Source of the DNA: Subsaximicrobium wynnwilliamsii
Lineage (GTDB): Bacteria; Bacteroidota; Bacteroidia; Flavobacteriales; Flavobacteriaceae
Length of the DNA: 64,000 nucleotides
Assembly (NCBI RefSeq): GCF_007997225.1
Contig: NZ_VORM01000003.1
Span: 1-64,000 of the forward strand
Direction: 5' to 3'
A model generated the notes under the pieces. That model ran no database searches. It was given only the letters and a program-made list of their open reading frames with translations, and had not been told where the DNA came from. How positions within the stretch are numbered: position 1 is the stretch's first letter; every line of letters begins with the position of its first letter. Of the stretch, positions 35,142 through 43,464 are shown in pieces. Made by a program: the position numbers and the translations under genes.

Positions 35142-35777
35142 ATGTTTAAAACCCTACTGCCTGCGGCATGTTTACTCATTGCCACAGCCACTTTTGCCCA
35201 AGATGATTTTGAAAAATCCTTGGATCTTGTGCAAACGGAAACCGATGCCAACACCTTTCTGGAAAACAATACTGCTTCGGAAGGCAAAGTAATCGTCTTC
35301 AACAAAGAAAAGCACAAAACCAGACTCGCTAAAGAATTGTTCTCACTTGGTCTGGGCGCAAAGACTTATGACAAAAACAATCTGCAACCTACCTATTATA
35401 AAGTCATCGAGAAAACGAGCACAGCCTACTACAAAGCCAGTGTTATCTTTTTTGATGCCAGTGTAAAATCCCTGGAAGCCATTAACTACTCCCGCAATGC
35501 GATCATTTCAAAATACAGAAGAGGCGTTCGTTTTGAAAATCTGGCGCGTAATTATTCCATGGATCAAACTGCAAAGCAGAGTGGCGATTTGGGCTGGATT
35601 ACCAAAGGAAGTTTGCATCCCAAATTAGAAAACGCCATTTTTGAAGGCAAGCATAAGGTTAATGACATTTTTGCGGTAGATGTGCCAGAGACCAACGCCT
35701 ATTATTTAGTGGTTATTACCGAAGCCGAAAAAATGATTGACGAAATCAAAGTATTGAAAGTGACTGAACCCCTATAA
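35142..35777 (+). CDS. Periplasmic parvulin-type peptidylprolyl isomerase
   Basis: This 211-aa exported protein has a signal peptide (TLLPAACLLIATATFAQ) and a C-terminal parvulin-like region with the typical FENLARNYSMDQTAKQSGDLGWITKG stretch, LENAIFEGK and a final strand (AYYLVVITEAE). The N-terminal 90 residues are a separate small domain. It probably assists folding of outer-membrane or secreted proteins. It starts about 115 bases after ridA and runs into the RsmE gene with two bases between. Confidence 0.88.
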   Translation: MFKTLLPAACLLIATATFAQDDFEKSLDLVQTETDANTFLENNTASEGKVIVFNKEKHKTRLAKELFSLGLGAKTYDKNNLQPTYYKVIEKTSTAYYKASVIFFDASVKSLEAINYSRNAIISKYRRGVRFENLARNYSMDQTAKQSGDLGWITKGSLHPKLENAIFEGKHKVNDIFAVDVPETNAYYLVVITEAEKMIDEIKVLKVTEPL

Positions 35778-35779
35778 TA

Positions 35780-36487
35780 ATGCAGCTTTTTTATAATCCC
35801 AATGTTTCTGAAAAAGACCACACCATTCAATTTTCCAAGGAGGAGAGTCGGCACATGGTCAAAGTCTTGCGCAAGAACCTTGGCGACCAGTTGCACATTA
35901 CCAATGGGATTGGTTGGTTATTCACTGCGGAAATCACCCAGGCCGACTCCAAAAATTGCATGGCTAAAATCACGCATTCAGAATTTCAGGAAAGTCACGA
36001 CTATAAGCTCCACCTCGCGGTCGCTCCAACAAAAATGAACGACCGCTTCGAGTGGTTTTTGGAAAAGGCCACAGAAATAGGCATCGATAGCATTACGCCT
36101 ATTTTCTGCGAAAACAGTGAGCGGCGGGTGGTCAAAGCCGAGCGTTTTGAGAAGATCCTACAATCGGCCATGAAACAATCGCTGAGTTGCTACCTGCCAA
36201 AATTGAATGTCGCCATTTCTTTCCATGAATTCATTAACCAGGATTTTGAAGGCGAACTTTTCATTGCGCATTGTGAGGACACACAAAAACGATCCTTAAA
36301 AAACACAGTCCAACCCAAGACTAGAATCACGATGCTCATTGGTCCAGAAGGCGACTTCAGTACTTCTGAAATTGATCTTGCCAAAGCCAAGCATTTCAAA
36401 CCTGTAACTCTAGGCAACACGCGATTACGTACCGAAACCGCTGCGATCGTGGCCTGTCATTCTGTGGCCTTTGTGAACGAGGTTTAG
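35780..36487 (+). CDS. rsmE: 16S rRNA (uracil(1498)-N(3))-methyltransferase RsmE
   Basis: This 235-aa SPOUT methyltransferase has an N-terminal PUA-like domain (MQLFYNPNVSEKDHTIQFSK) and the RsmE knot motifs: WFLEKATEIGIDSITP, LIGPEGDFSTSEI and LGNTRLRTETAAIVA. It methylates U1498 of 16S rRNA using SAM. It follows the parvulin gene with a two-base gap. A heptamer array begins about a dozen bases after the stop codon. Confidence 0.95.
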   Translation: MQLFYNPNVSEKDHTIQFSKEESRHMVKVLRKNLGDQLHITNGIGWLFTAEITQADSKNCMAKITHSEFQESHDYKLHLAVAPTKMNDRFEWFLEKATEIGIDSITPIFCENSERRVVKAERFEKILQSAMKQSLSCYLPKLNVAISFHEFINQDFEGELFIAHCEDTQKRSLKNTVQPKTRITMLIGPEGDFSTSEIDLAKAKHFKPVTLGNTRLRTETAAIVACHSVAFVNEV

Positions 36488-36499
36488 AGGTTGAGAAGA

Positions 36500-36709
36500 G
36501 GACGGGAGACGGGAGACGGGAGACTGAAGACGGAAGACGGAAGACGGAAGACGGAAGACGGATGACCGAAGACTGAAGACTGGAGACCGAAGACGGATGA
36601 CCGAAGACCGAAGACTGGAGACTGGAGACCGAAGACGGAAGACTAGAGACCGAAGACTGAAGACTGAGGACTGAAGACCGAAGACTGAAGACTGAAGACT
36701 GAAGACTTA
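36500..36709. repeat. Heptanucleotide tandem array (GAAGACG/GAAGACC/GAAGACT)
   Basis: About 30 degenerate 7-base units (GGGAGAC, GGAAGAC, GAAGACC, GAAGACT, GGAGACT and others) follow the rsmE stop. They are reverse complements of the units at 11761-11980. Frames through the array read as seven-residue repeats and are not genes. Confidence 0.9.
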
Positions 36710-36818
36710 AATCAGCTAAAACCCCCAATTTTACATATACTAGTACATAGTTTGCCAAACAATTGGAAGACCCATGTATAAAAATCGTTAAATAAAGCGG
36801 TTTCAATTTCGAATGTTT

Positions 36819-36826
36819 TATTTTTG
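36819..36826 (+). promoter_or_regulatory. TAnnTTTG -7 element close to a start codon
   Basis: TATTTTTG ends four bases before the ATG at 36831, the same spacing as at 2687-2699. No clear -33 element is seen. Confidence 0.4.
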
Positions 36827-36830
36827 AATC

Positions 36831-37502
36831 ATGGCATCTAACAGCAAATACTTAAATAATCTTAGCATTTTACTTCTATTGATCTTGAGCTTAACTGGTA
36901 TTTCTGTTGGCGCACAAGATTTGGCGGTTCTCAAATATAAAGGCGGAGGCGATTGGTATAGTAACCCAACTTCACTTCCCAATTTGATTGCCTTTTGCAA
37001 TGCCAACATCAACACCAAAATGAAATTGAAACCAGAAGTTGTAGAACCTGGCAGTATCGATATTTTTCAGTATCCCTTGTTACACATGACGGGGCATGGC
37101 AACGTCTTTTTTAGTGACGAGGAAGCGGAAAACCTTAGAAAGTATTTGTTTTCAGGAGGCTTCCTGCATATCGATGATAATTATGGGATGGAACCCTACC
37201 TCAAAAAGGAACTCCTAAAGATCTTCCCTAATCAAGACTTGGTAGAGCTACCAAAAACACACGAAATTTTCAATGCTGCGTTTGCCTTCCCTAACGGATT
37301 GCCAAAAATTCACGAGCATGATGGCAAGAGACCACAAGCGTTTGGCATCTTTCATGAAGGGCGTCTCGTACTTTTGTTTACCTATGAATCTGATTTGGGC
37401 AATGGCTGGGAAGATCCAGAAGTGCACAACGATCCTGAAGAAGTACGCTTGAAAGCGCTAAAAATGGGAGCAAATATTGTAAAATATGCGTTTGAACATT
37501 GA
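36831..37502 (+). CDS. DUF4159 domain exported protein
   Basis: This 223-aa protein has a signal peptide (LLLILSLTGISVGAQ) and then a full DUF4159 domain: GGGDWYSNPTSLPNLIAFCN, the FQYPLLHMTGHGNVFFSDEE segment, YLFSGGFLHIDDNYG and VLLFTYESDLGNGWEDPEVHND. The domain has a flavodoxin/GATase-like fold and is often found near BatA/MoxR-type genes. No enzymatic role is established. It starts a short + strand run that ends with the methyltransferase at 39520. Confidence 0.9.
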   Translation: MASNSKYLNNLSILLLLILSLTGISVGAQDLAVLKYKGGGDWYSNPTSLPNLIAFCNANINTKMKLKPEVVEPGSIDIFQYPLLHMTGHGNVFFSDEEAENLRKYLFSGGFLHIDDNYGMEPYLKKELLKIFPNQDLVELPKTHEIFNAAFAFPNGLPKIHEHDGKRPQAFGIFHEGRLVLLFTYESDLGNGWEDPEVHNDPEEVRLKALKMGANIVKYAFEH

Positions 37503-37586
37503 TGGACAGCTCGAGCTGCCCAAATTCCAAAATAATTAAGCTGCAAAGCGAAAGAAGCAGTCGCTGCGATTAAAAATAAACAGGTT

Positions 37587-37763
37587 ATGAAGACCAAGAC
37601 CACAGTATTCAAAGCATTTGCAATTGGCATGGTTGTGATATTAACACTGCAAGCATTATCCCAAATCAATGCGCATACCTATCCTTTGAGTGTTTCCAAT
37701 TTTAATTACGCTCTTGGCTGTACAGGGTATTTCGTTGTGCCTTATGATTTTATCCGATTTTAA
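37587..37763 (+). CDS. Possible small secreted peptide, 58 aa
   Basis: This short frame opens with ATG at 37587 and a good signal-peptide-like N-terminus (basic MKTKTTVFK, then AFAIGMVVILTLQALSQ). A 32-residue remainder is rich in aromatics with a single Cys (NFNYALGCTGYFVVPYDF). It ends eight bases before the TrmH-family gene. The size, signal and position make it plausible. With no family match it remains tentative. Confidence 0.4.
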   Translation: MKTKTTVFKAFAIGMVVILTLQALSQINAHTYPLSVSNFNYALGCTGYFVVPYDFIRF

Positions 37764-37771
37764 TTTCAACC

Positions 37772-38272
37772 ATGCAACTCGACCACCATTCCACTAATTT
37801 CACTTCCAAAAAGTTCCCAATCACGCTCATTTGTGAGCAAGTGGGCACTGCTGCGAATATTGGCAGTTTATTCAGGACTGCCGATGCTTTTGGAGTTGAA
37901 AAATTGATATTCTGCGGAAAAGAGATTCCTATGGGCAGAAAAATGACCAAAACCTCAAGAGCTACTGAAAAATATGTGGACTATGAGGTTTCTGAAAATA
38001 TCCAAGAAAAGCTTTCCGACTTAAAACAAAAGAATTATTTTTTAGTGGCGCTAGAAATAACCGAAGCCAGCCACGATTTGAAAAGTTTTGAGTTTCCGAA
38101 GCAAAAACGGATAGCACTTGTGATTGGCGAGGAAAATTTTGGTATTTCTGAAGCGGTACTCCAGCAAATGGATGCGGTGGTGCATATCCCGATGTTCGGG
38201 CAAAACAGCAGTATGAACCTGGTGCAAGCGTCCAGCGTGGCCTTATACGAGATCACTAATCAAATGAGTTAA
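37772..38272 (+). CDS. TrmH/SpoU family RNA methyltransferase
   Basis: This 166-aa SPOUT methyltransferase consists of the catalytic knot only: ICEQVGTAANIGSLFRTADA (motif 1), ALVIGEENFGIS (motif 2) and HIPMFGQNSSMNLVQASSVALYE (motif 3). It methylates a ribose 2'-OH of tRNA or rRNA. The exact target is not clear from sequence, and the absence of an extra substrate domain is typical of TrmL-like members. It is the first gene of a short + strand run. Confidence 0.88.
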   Translation: MQLDHHSTNFTSKKFPITLICEQVGTAANIGSLFRTADAFGVEKLIFCGKEIPMGRKMTKTSRATEKYVDYEVSENIQEKLSDLKQKNYFLVALEITEASHDLKSFEFPKQKRIALVIGEENFGISEAVLQQMDAVVHIPMFGQNSSMNLVQASSVALYEITNQMS

Positions 38273-38335
38273 ACCTTTAATGGACTTTAAAATCTAAACG
38301 GATTTTCCAATTCAATTTAATAACATCATCATTAA

Positions 38336-39520
38336 TTGAACCTACACCTCTTAAATAGCGATATTCAAAAATTCATAGACGATCATCTCGATACAGACGT
38401 CTCCACACTTCTATTCAAAGGCAGCGATTTTGAAACTGTTACCACTTTGGAAATTGTAGCGCAAATCGAGTCTAAATTGAAGTGCAAAAACAAATTGCCA
38501 ACTTGGTTTGCTACGGAAGGCATTTATTACCCGAATAAGCTCAATATTGAACAAACGTCTTCAGAAACCGCAGCTGCCTATAAAGCGAGTGTACTCAGCG
38601 GCAACCGAATCATCGACCTCACGGGTGGTTTTGGGGTGGACAGTTTTTACTTCTCTAAGCACTTTAATGAAGTTGTGCATTGTGAGATGGATGCTGAACT
38701 CTCAAAAATTGCGTCGCATAATTTCACACAATTAAAAACGCGCAACATTGAGACCCAAGTTGGAGATGCAATGGCATTGCTCAAAACGCGAGATCAAAAA
38801 TGGGATTGGATTTATGTTGACCCTTCCAGACGCCATGATAGCAAGGGTAAGGTTTTTTTCCTTTCTGATTGTTTACCAAACGTGCCTGAGCATTTAGAAG
38901 TCCTATTTCGATTTTCCAATCACATTGCCATTAAGACCTCACCTCTACTAGATTTGAAGGCTGGCATCAATGCATTGAACCATGTCAAAACCATCCACAT
39001 TGTCGCCATCAACAATGAAGTCAAAGAATTGCTGTGGCTATTGGAAAAGGGACACCAAGACCGCATCGCTATCCACAGCATCAACATTGGCAAAAACGGA
39101 ACCGAAACCTTTGAATTTTATTTGGAAGACGAAGGAGAAAATGAATCCACTTTTTCCCAGCCACTCGCCTACCTGTATGAGCCCAACGCAGCCCTCTTAA
39201 AGTCTGGCGCTTATAAAACGCTTTCTAAAAAGCTGGAGATCCACAAACTGCACCAGCACTCACATTTGTACACCAGTGACCAAATCTTAAACTTTCCAGG
39301 GAGACGGTTCAAAATCGAGAAGCTATTGGATTTCAACAAAAAAGCTCTAAAAAAAGAAGCTTTTCAAAAGGCCAACATCAGCACCCGAAATTTCCCGGAA
39401 AGCGTGGAGCAACTTCGTAAAAAGTTTAAAATAAGTGATGGTGGCGAGCAGTATTTATTTTTTACCACAACCATGGAGGATCAAAAAATCGTAGTGGTCT
39501 GCTCCAAAATAGACGCCTAA
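38336..39520 (+). CDS. Class I SAM-dependent methyltransferase, THUMP-like family
   Basis: This 394-aa protein has a class I methyltransferase core with SAM motif I as IIDLTGGFGVDSFYF and a catalytic-type DWIYVDPSRR motif. A flavobacterial N-terminal domain and a C-terminal THUMP-like region (ILNFPGRRFKIEKLLDFNKKAL) flank it. The DPSRR motif and THUMP-like tail suggest RNA (probably tRNA or rRNA) methylation; the site is unknown. The frame begins with TTG at 38336. It stands 63 bases after the TrmH-family gene. Confidence 0.85.
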   Translation: MNLHLLNSDIQKFIDDHLDTDVSTLLFKGSDFETVTTLEIVAQIESKLKCKNKLPTWFATEGIYYPNKLNIEQTSSETAAAYKASVLSGNRIIDLTGGFGVDSFYFSKHFNEVVHCEMDAELSKIASHNFTQLKTRNIETQVGDAMALLKTRDQKWDWIYVDPSRRHDSKGKVFFLSDCLPNVPEHLEVLFRFSNHIAIKTSPLLDLKAGINALNHVKTIHIVAINNEVKELLWLLEKGHQDRIAIHSINIGKNGTETFEFYLEDEGENESTFSQPLAYLYEPNAALLKSGAYKTLSKKLEIHKLHQHSHLYTSDQILNFPGRRFKIEKLLDFNKKALKKEAFQKANISTRNFPESVEQLRKKFKISDGGEQYLFFTTTMEDQKIVVVCSKIDA

Positions 39521-40001
39521 AAACAAAAAATCCTTTCCAAATTTTTGAATGGGATTGCGCTTTCACTAAAATTACATCCTAGCTTTGATTTCCGAAACAC
39601 CTACGCCGCCAGAGTTTTCAAGCTAGAAATGAAGCTACTCCTGCAAAACCTAACCTAGATTATTTTTAGACAACCAGAAGATGCTGGTGGAAAACACCAA
39701 CATCGGCATCCTGATGCTTGTAAAAAATCTTCTGATTACTGATGAAGTCTGATTTTTACCGAAGTCATAAAAGAAACCCTGCATAACCAGAAGATACTGG
39801 CGAAAAGCAGCAACATCGTCAAGCTGACTTTCAATAGGTACGGCCTGAAACGTTATGAAATAGGCATCTTCAGAGGCGTTAATCCATTTACGCTAAAACG
39901 GAAATTTAACAATTTTTGCATGATCTTAAAATCCCACAACTTTATGACTTGATCCGAAATCCTTTCCGAGGCAAGCAAAACAAACCCGATTAGAAACAGA
40001 A
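39521..40001. other. Gap with a decayed direct repeat, no clear gene
   Basis: Two imperfect copies of a stretch of about 48 bases start at 39672 and 39785 (AACCAGAAGAT-CTGG...AACATCG). In one frame the second copy continues open to a stop near 39952 (TEVIKETLHNQKILAKSSNI and onwards), without a start codon. I take this as a remnant of a duplicated coding sequence. No family is recognised. Confidence 0.4.
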
Positions 40002-40029
40002 AATCCCTTCCAAATTAATGAAAGGGATT
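40002..40029 (-). terminator. Terminator of tRNA-Arg
   Basis: AATCCCTT at 40002-40009 and AAGGGATT at 40022-40029 form an 8-bp stem. It is followed on the minus strand by TTTCTG, immediately downstream of the minus-strand tRNA. Confidence 0.65.
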
Positions 40030-40032
40030 CCG

Positions 40033-40106
40033 TGAGCCCTGAAGGATTCGAACCTTCGACCGCCTCCTTAGAAGGGAGGTGCTCTATCCAACTGAGCTAA
40101 GAGCCC
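40033..40106 (-). tRNA. tRNA-Arg (anticodon TCT)
   Basis: Read on the minus strand, this 74-base sequence starts GGGCTCTTAGCTCAG and ends in the T-arm GAAGGTTCGAATCCTTC plus acceptor AGGGCTC and discriminator A. The anticodon loop CTTCTAA between CCTCC and GGAGG gives anticodon TCT, reading AGA. The acceptor stem pairs with two G-U wobbles. CCA is not encoded. A terminator follows directly. Confidence 0.95.
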
Positions 40107-40444
40107 TCAATAAAACATAAGGTTTTGCTTATCCTTATGGTCGGCAAATATACGATTTCTTATAAAAAAGCATAACTAATATTAAAATTTTTATGTCAAA
40201 ATATCCAATTTAAAATAGTTGTTTAAAAACCAACACGTTAGTGATAAAATTAGGAAATTACTCAACTCTACCAAAGATTATAATCACAGCATGACAGACT
40301 CGCGATACAAATTAACTATCTTTGAATCAGTCATGGGCAGCGTTATAATTTCTTAACAAGTGCATTTATTGAAAGTGCCATTTCAGAATTCAAAGTTTGA
40401 GGGGTAGAAAGCATTATGAGTAAAACAATTTTTTCAATTATTCT
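40107..40444. other. Gap between tRNA and formate/nitrite transporter gene
   Basis: This is AT-rich sequence with no gene or strong repeat that I can see. It should contain the promoters of the tRNA (minus) and of the transporter (plus). Confidence 0.4.
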
Positions 40445-41293
40445 ATGAAAGGCGAAGAAAAAAACCAAGAAGAGCACCAAAAAGACCTTGAAAAAAAATC
40501 CAATCAGGTCGAAGAATCAAAGGTCTACACCGAAATCCTGAGTCGTATTATTCACGAAGGCGAGGAAATATTCAAATTAAAGAGAAAAGCGGTCTTTTTA
40601 AGTGCCTGTATTGCAGGACTTGAAATTGGTTTTAGTTATGTCTTGGTTTGTACGCTCTATTACCTGCTAGCAGGCAGCATCGACGAAAGCATCATTTATA
40701 AACTCTTTGGTTTCGTTTATCCTTTGGGATTCATTTTAGTGGTCTTGGGGAAATCTGCACTATTCACTGAGCAGACTTCAGTTTTGGCGCTTCCAGTTTT
40801 AAATGGTCAGCGCAGTATCTTGGACCTGTTGCAAATTTGGGGAATCGTCATTTTTGGCAATGTTATAGGCGGTATTCTATTTGTGTTTTTTATAGGAGCA
40901 ATGGCCTCAGAACTGGGACTTTTTGAAAAAGAGACCATGGTAACCATAGGAACCCATATTTTAGACCACAGCTATTTAACACTGTTGTTAAGCGCCATTG
41001 CCGCTGGTTGGTTGATGGGCTTATTGACTTGGCTCTTAAACAGCACTTTGGAAGCGTTGACCCGTATCCTCATCATTACGATCATTACTGGTACCATAGG
41101 ATTTGTAGGTTTTCATCACAGTATTGTTGGCAATATAGAAGTGTTTGGAGCCTTTTTATATTCCGAGGATATTTCAATTTTAGACTATCTGCTCTTCCTT
41201 CTTATTACATTGCTAGGCAATGGTTTGGGAGGTGCCATCGTTGTTGGACTTTTTAAATACCGTATTTTCGAATCTAATCATGCTAAAGACTAG
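40445..41293 (+). CDS. Formate/nitrite transporter family protein
   Basis: This 282-aa protein has a charged cytoplasmic N-terminus (about 45 residues, lysine/glutamate-rich) and six membrane helices of the FNT fold. Family marks include GKSALFTEQT at the second pore loop and FHHSIVGNIEVFGAF at the second half-repeat; FNT members are pentameric channels for formate, nitrite or hydrosulfide. The substrate is not clear: this branch, with the long N-terminus, is common in bacteria and poorly studied. It is monocistronic, convergent with the TetR gene. Confidence 0.88.
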   Translation: MKGEEKNQEEHQKDLEKKSNQVEESKVYTEILSRIIHEGEEIFKLKRKAVFLSACIAGLEIGFSYVLVCTLYYLLAGSIDESIIYKLFGFVYPLGFILVVLGKSALFTEQTSVLALPVLNGQRSILDLLQIWGIVIFGNVIGGILFVFFIGAMASELGLFEKETMVTIGTHILDHSYLTLLLSAIAAGWLMGLLTWLLNSTLEALTRILIITIITGTIGFVGFHHSIVGNIEVFGAFLYSEDISILDYLLFLLITLLGNGLGGAIVVGLFKYRIFESNHAKD

Positions 41294-41359
41294 CAATTGA
41301 CCATAAGGCTCAGAAATTGAGTAAGTCGCAACCGCCCCTCAAGCCTCGATGTTTGAGAC

Positions 41360-42043
41360 TCATGCCTTGTAGCCCAAAAGCTTCGATGCAAAGTAATTCA
41401 GCATTTCTTCCACTTCAGGATATGTATTTTCACTAAGCTTTATATCAGTGAGTCTAGGCAAATGCTTGGCAAAATAAATATGGTCATTAGACATTTCAAA
41501 CAGATTGCTCGCCATCGCATGGGGATATTCAAAAGTAGGGTTGATTTCCAAAATCACGGCAGCAACCATCGCAATGAGTTGTTTGTAATTTTTGAAGAAC
41601 CCTTTTCCATTTTCATCATCCACGCCTTTCGTTCTATAGGCTTTAGTCCCCTCTGCTATCACGACGCTATGAAGTTTGTTTTCGTCAATATACTCGGTAC
41701 TTGGGTTCTCTACAGATGCAGACACAAAGGAATTGATGATTATTTTGAGCTTCTTTTTAGGGTCATCAAGATTTAAGGTATTTATTTTGATAAGATAGCT
41801 TACCCATTGCCAGTACCAAGAAACCAAATAGATGAGCAATGCGTGTTTATTTTCAAAATAGCGATACACCGAAGCTTCGGTTGAACCAATTTCCTTTGCC
41901 AATTTTTTAAAGTTGAAAGCCTCGAAGCCCAACTCTTCAATCAATAAAATGCCGTGCTTTATAATGTTGCGCCCTAAACGCGAATCCTGCGGATCTTTTA
42001 AATAGACGCCTTCATTCAAAGATATTTTGATTTCTACTGACAT
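41360..42043 (-). CDS. TetR/AcrR family transcriptional regulator
   Basis: This 227-aa protein has an N-terminal TetR helix-turn-helix (about residues 24-66: ILLIEELGFEAFNFKKLAKEIGSTEASVYRYFENKHALLIYL, with FxxxxASVYRYFxxKxxLL) and a helical ligand-binding C-terminal domain. It probably represses one of the adjacent genes; it is convergent with the transporter and divergent from the baeRF gene, so the latter is the better candidate target. The ligand is unknown. Confidence 0.85.
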   Translation of the reverse strand: MSVEIKISLNEGVYLKDPQDSRLGRNIIKHGILLIEELGFEAFNFKKLAKEIGSTEASVYRYFENKHALLIYLVSWYWQWVSYLIKINTLNLDDPKKKLKIIINSFVSASVENPSTEYIDENKLHSVVIAEGTKAYRTKGVDDENGKGFFKNYKQLIAMVAAVILEINPTFEYPHAMASNLFEMSNDHIYFAKHLPRLTDIKLSENTYPEVEEMLNYFASKLLGYKA

Positions 42044-42390
42044 AATTTCACATATTTAAAGGGACAAAGTTAAGCAATAAAACGAGAGTTAAACACTAAA
42101 CAATGCTTATAATACTTTATAAATTAATAGTATTGCTACTATTTAATAAAGTAGTGTTATATTTGTTGTTAATTCTCTGGAATCTTAAATACTAAAAAAA
42201 CCTCAATCAATGAAAACTACGCACAAAGCCCTCTATTGGCAGAAATGAAGAAAAATACGAAGTCAAAATCATTGGCGTCCTATAATTTTTTCCCAGAAGA
42301 AGAAACCTTTTTCGAATAACTAAATTTTAAGAGTTGGTCAATCCAACCTCACAATACCAAATTAATCGAAACAATAAATCACCCGCAACT
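42044..42390. other. Divergent promoter region of tetR and the baeRF gene
   Basis: This AT-rich region holds only very short frames (for example MKKNTKSKSLASYNFFPEEE from 42245), which I do not call as genes. It should contain the promoter controlled by the TetR protein. Confidence 0.4.
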
Positions 42391-43464
42391 ATGAACATAA
42401 CATTAAAAGAACTCAAAGACATTTTTTCGGAAAGCTGTGTTAGCATCATTTTGAATACACATAGAACCAGTCCTGACAACGAAAAAGACACGATTGCATT
42501 GAAAAATCTCTGCAAGGAAGCAGAAGAACGATTATTGGCCGATGAGCGTAAAAGGGATGCAAAACTACTGATAAAACGCATACAGGAACTGGCATCCCAA
42601 ATAGACCATAGACACAACTTGGAAAGCTTAATCTTGTTTGTAAATGAAGACCTTGCAGAATACACTCGCCTACCTTTTAAGGTTAAAGACCGTATAGTTA
42701 TTGACCACAGCTTTGCCACCCGTGATTTGGTTAGGGCTTTGCATCAAGAGGCAAATTATCTCATTCTCGTGTTGAGCCAACACAAAGTTAGACTCATAGA
42801 GGCCTTCAATGATAAGGTTTTGAAAGAATATAGCGACAGCTTTCCTATGGAAAACACCCAGTTTTATTCTACCAACAAAGCCGAACTATCAAATGCAAGT
42901 AGACAATCCAGTTTGATTGCCGAATTTTTCAATAGAGTGGACAAAGAAGTAAATGAGGTGCGAAAAACACATGCACTTCCGGTGCTTATTTGTACCGAAC
43001 AAAGCAATTATCACGAATATCTAAAGGTCGCAGATCAAAAGCAAGGCCTTTTTGATATGTTCTTAAACAAAAACAGATTGGATGAAAAAGCTCAGCATAT
43101 TGTAGAAGACGCCTGGAAAATACTTAAAGCGCATGTCATTGAAAGAAACAATGCCCAAAAACAAGAACTGGTAAAGGCAGTAAGCAGTGGTAAATATTTA
43201 AGTGATGTTAATGACATTTATCGAGCAATTCTTGAAGGTAGGGTGCAAACCTTATTCATAGAAGAAGGTTTGTTCCAACCAGGCCTTATGGAAGATAATA
43301 TAATCCGATTTGTTTCAGAAAAAGAGCGATCCAAAAAAGCAGTGACAGACGATATTTATGACGAGCTCATTGAAATCAACATGAATTATGGAGGCAATAC
43401 GGTGTTCTTGCCAAAAGGCGAATTGACTGAATTCGATGGTTTTGGAGCAATAACTCGCTATTGA
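42391..43464 (+). CDS. baeRF3-type release-factor-fold protein
   Basis: This 357-aa protein resembles the bacterial archaeo-eukaryotic release factor (baeRF) families, which share the eRF1-like fold and are predicted to act on ribosome-associated peptides or tRNA. The ATG at 42391 (MNITLKELKDIFSESCVSII) fits the family start better than a TTG-initiated extension from 42334. No GGQ motif is visible. It probably belongs to the stress/anion cluster that follows. Function is inference from family only. Confidence 0.7.
   Translation: MNITLKELKDIFSESCVSIILNTHRTSPDNEKDTIALKNLCKEAEERLLADERKRDAKLLIKRIQELASQIDHRHNLESLILFVNEDLAEYTRLPFKVKDRIVIDHSFATRDLVRALHQEANYLILVLSQHKVRLIEAFNDKVLKEYSDSFPMENTQFYSTNKAELSNASRQSSLIAEFFNRVDKEVNEVRKTHALPVLICTEQSNYHEYLKVADQKQGLFDMFLNKNRLDEKAQHIVEDAWKILKAHVIERNNAQKQELVKAVSSGKYLSDVNDIYRAILEGRVQTLFIEEGLFQPGLMEDNIIRFVSEKERSKKAVTDDIYDELIEINMNYGGNTVFLPKGELTEFDGFGAITRY

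Noticed and set aside
36396-36806. Minus-strand frame rich in SSV repeats
   Set aside because: It is an artefact of reading through the 7-base array, continuing antisense to rsmE.
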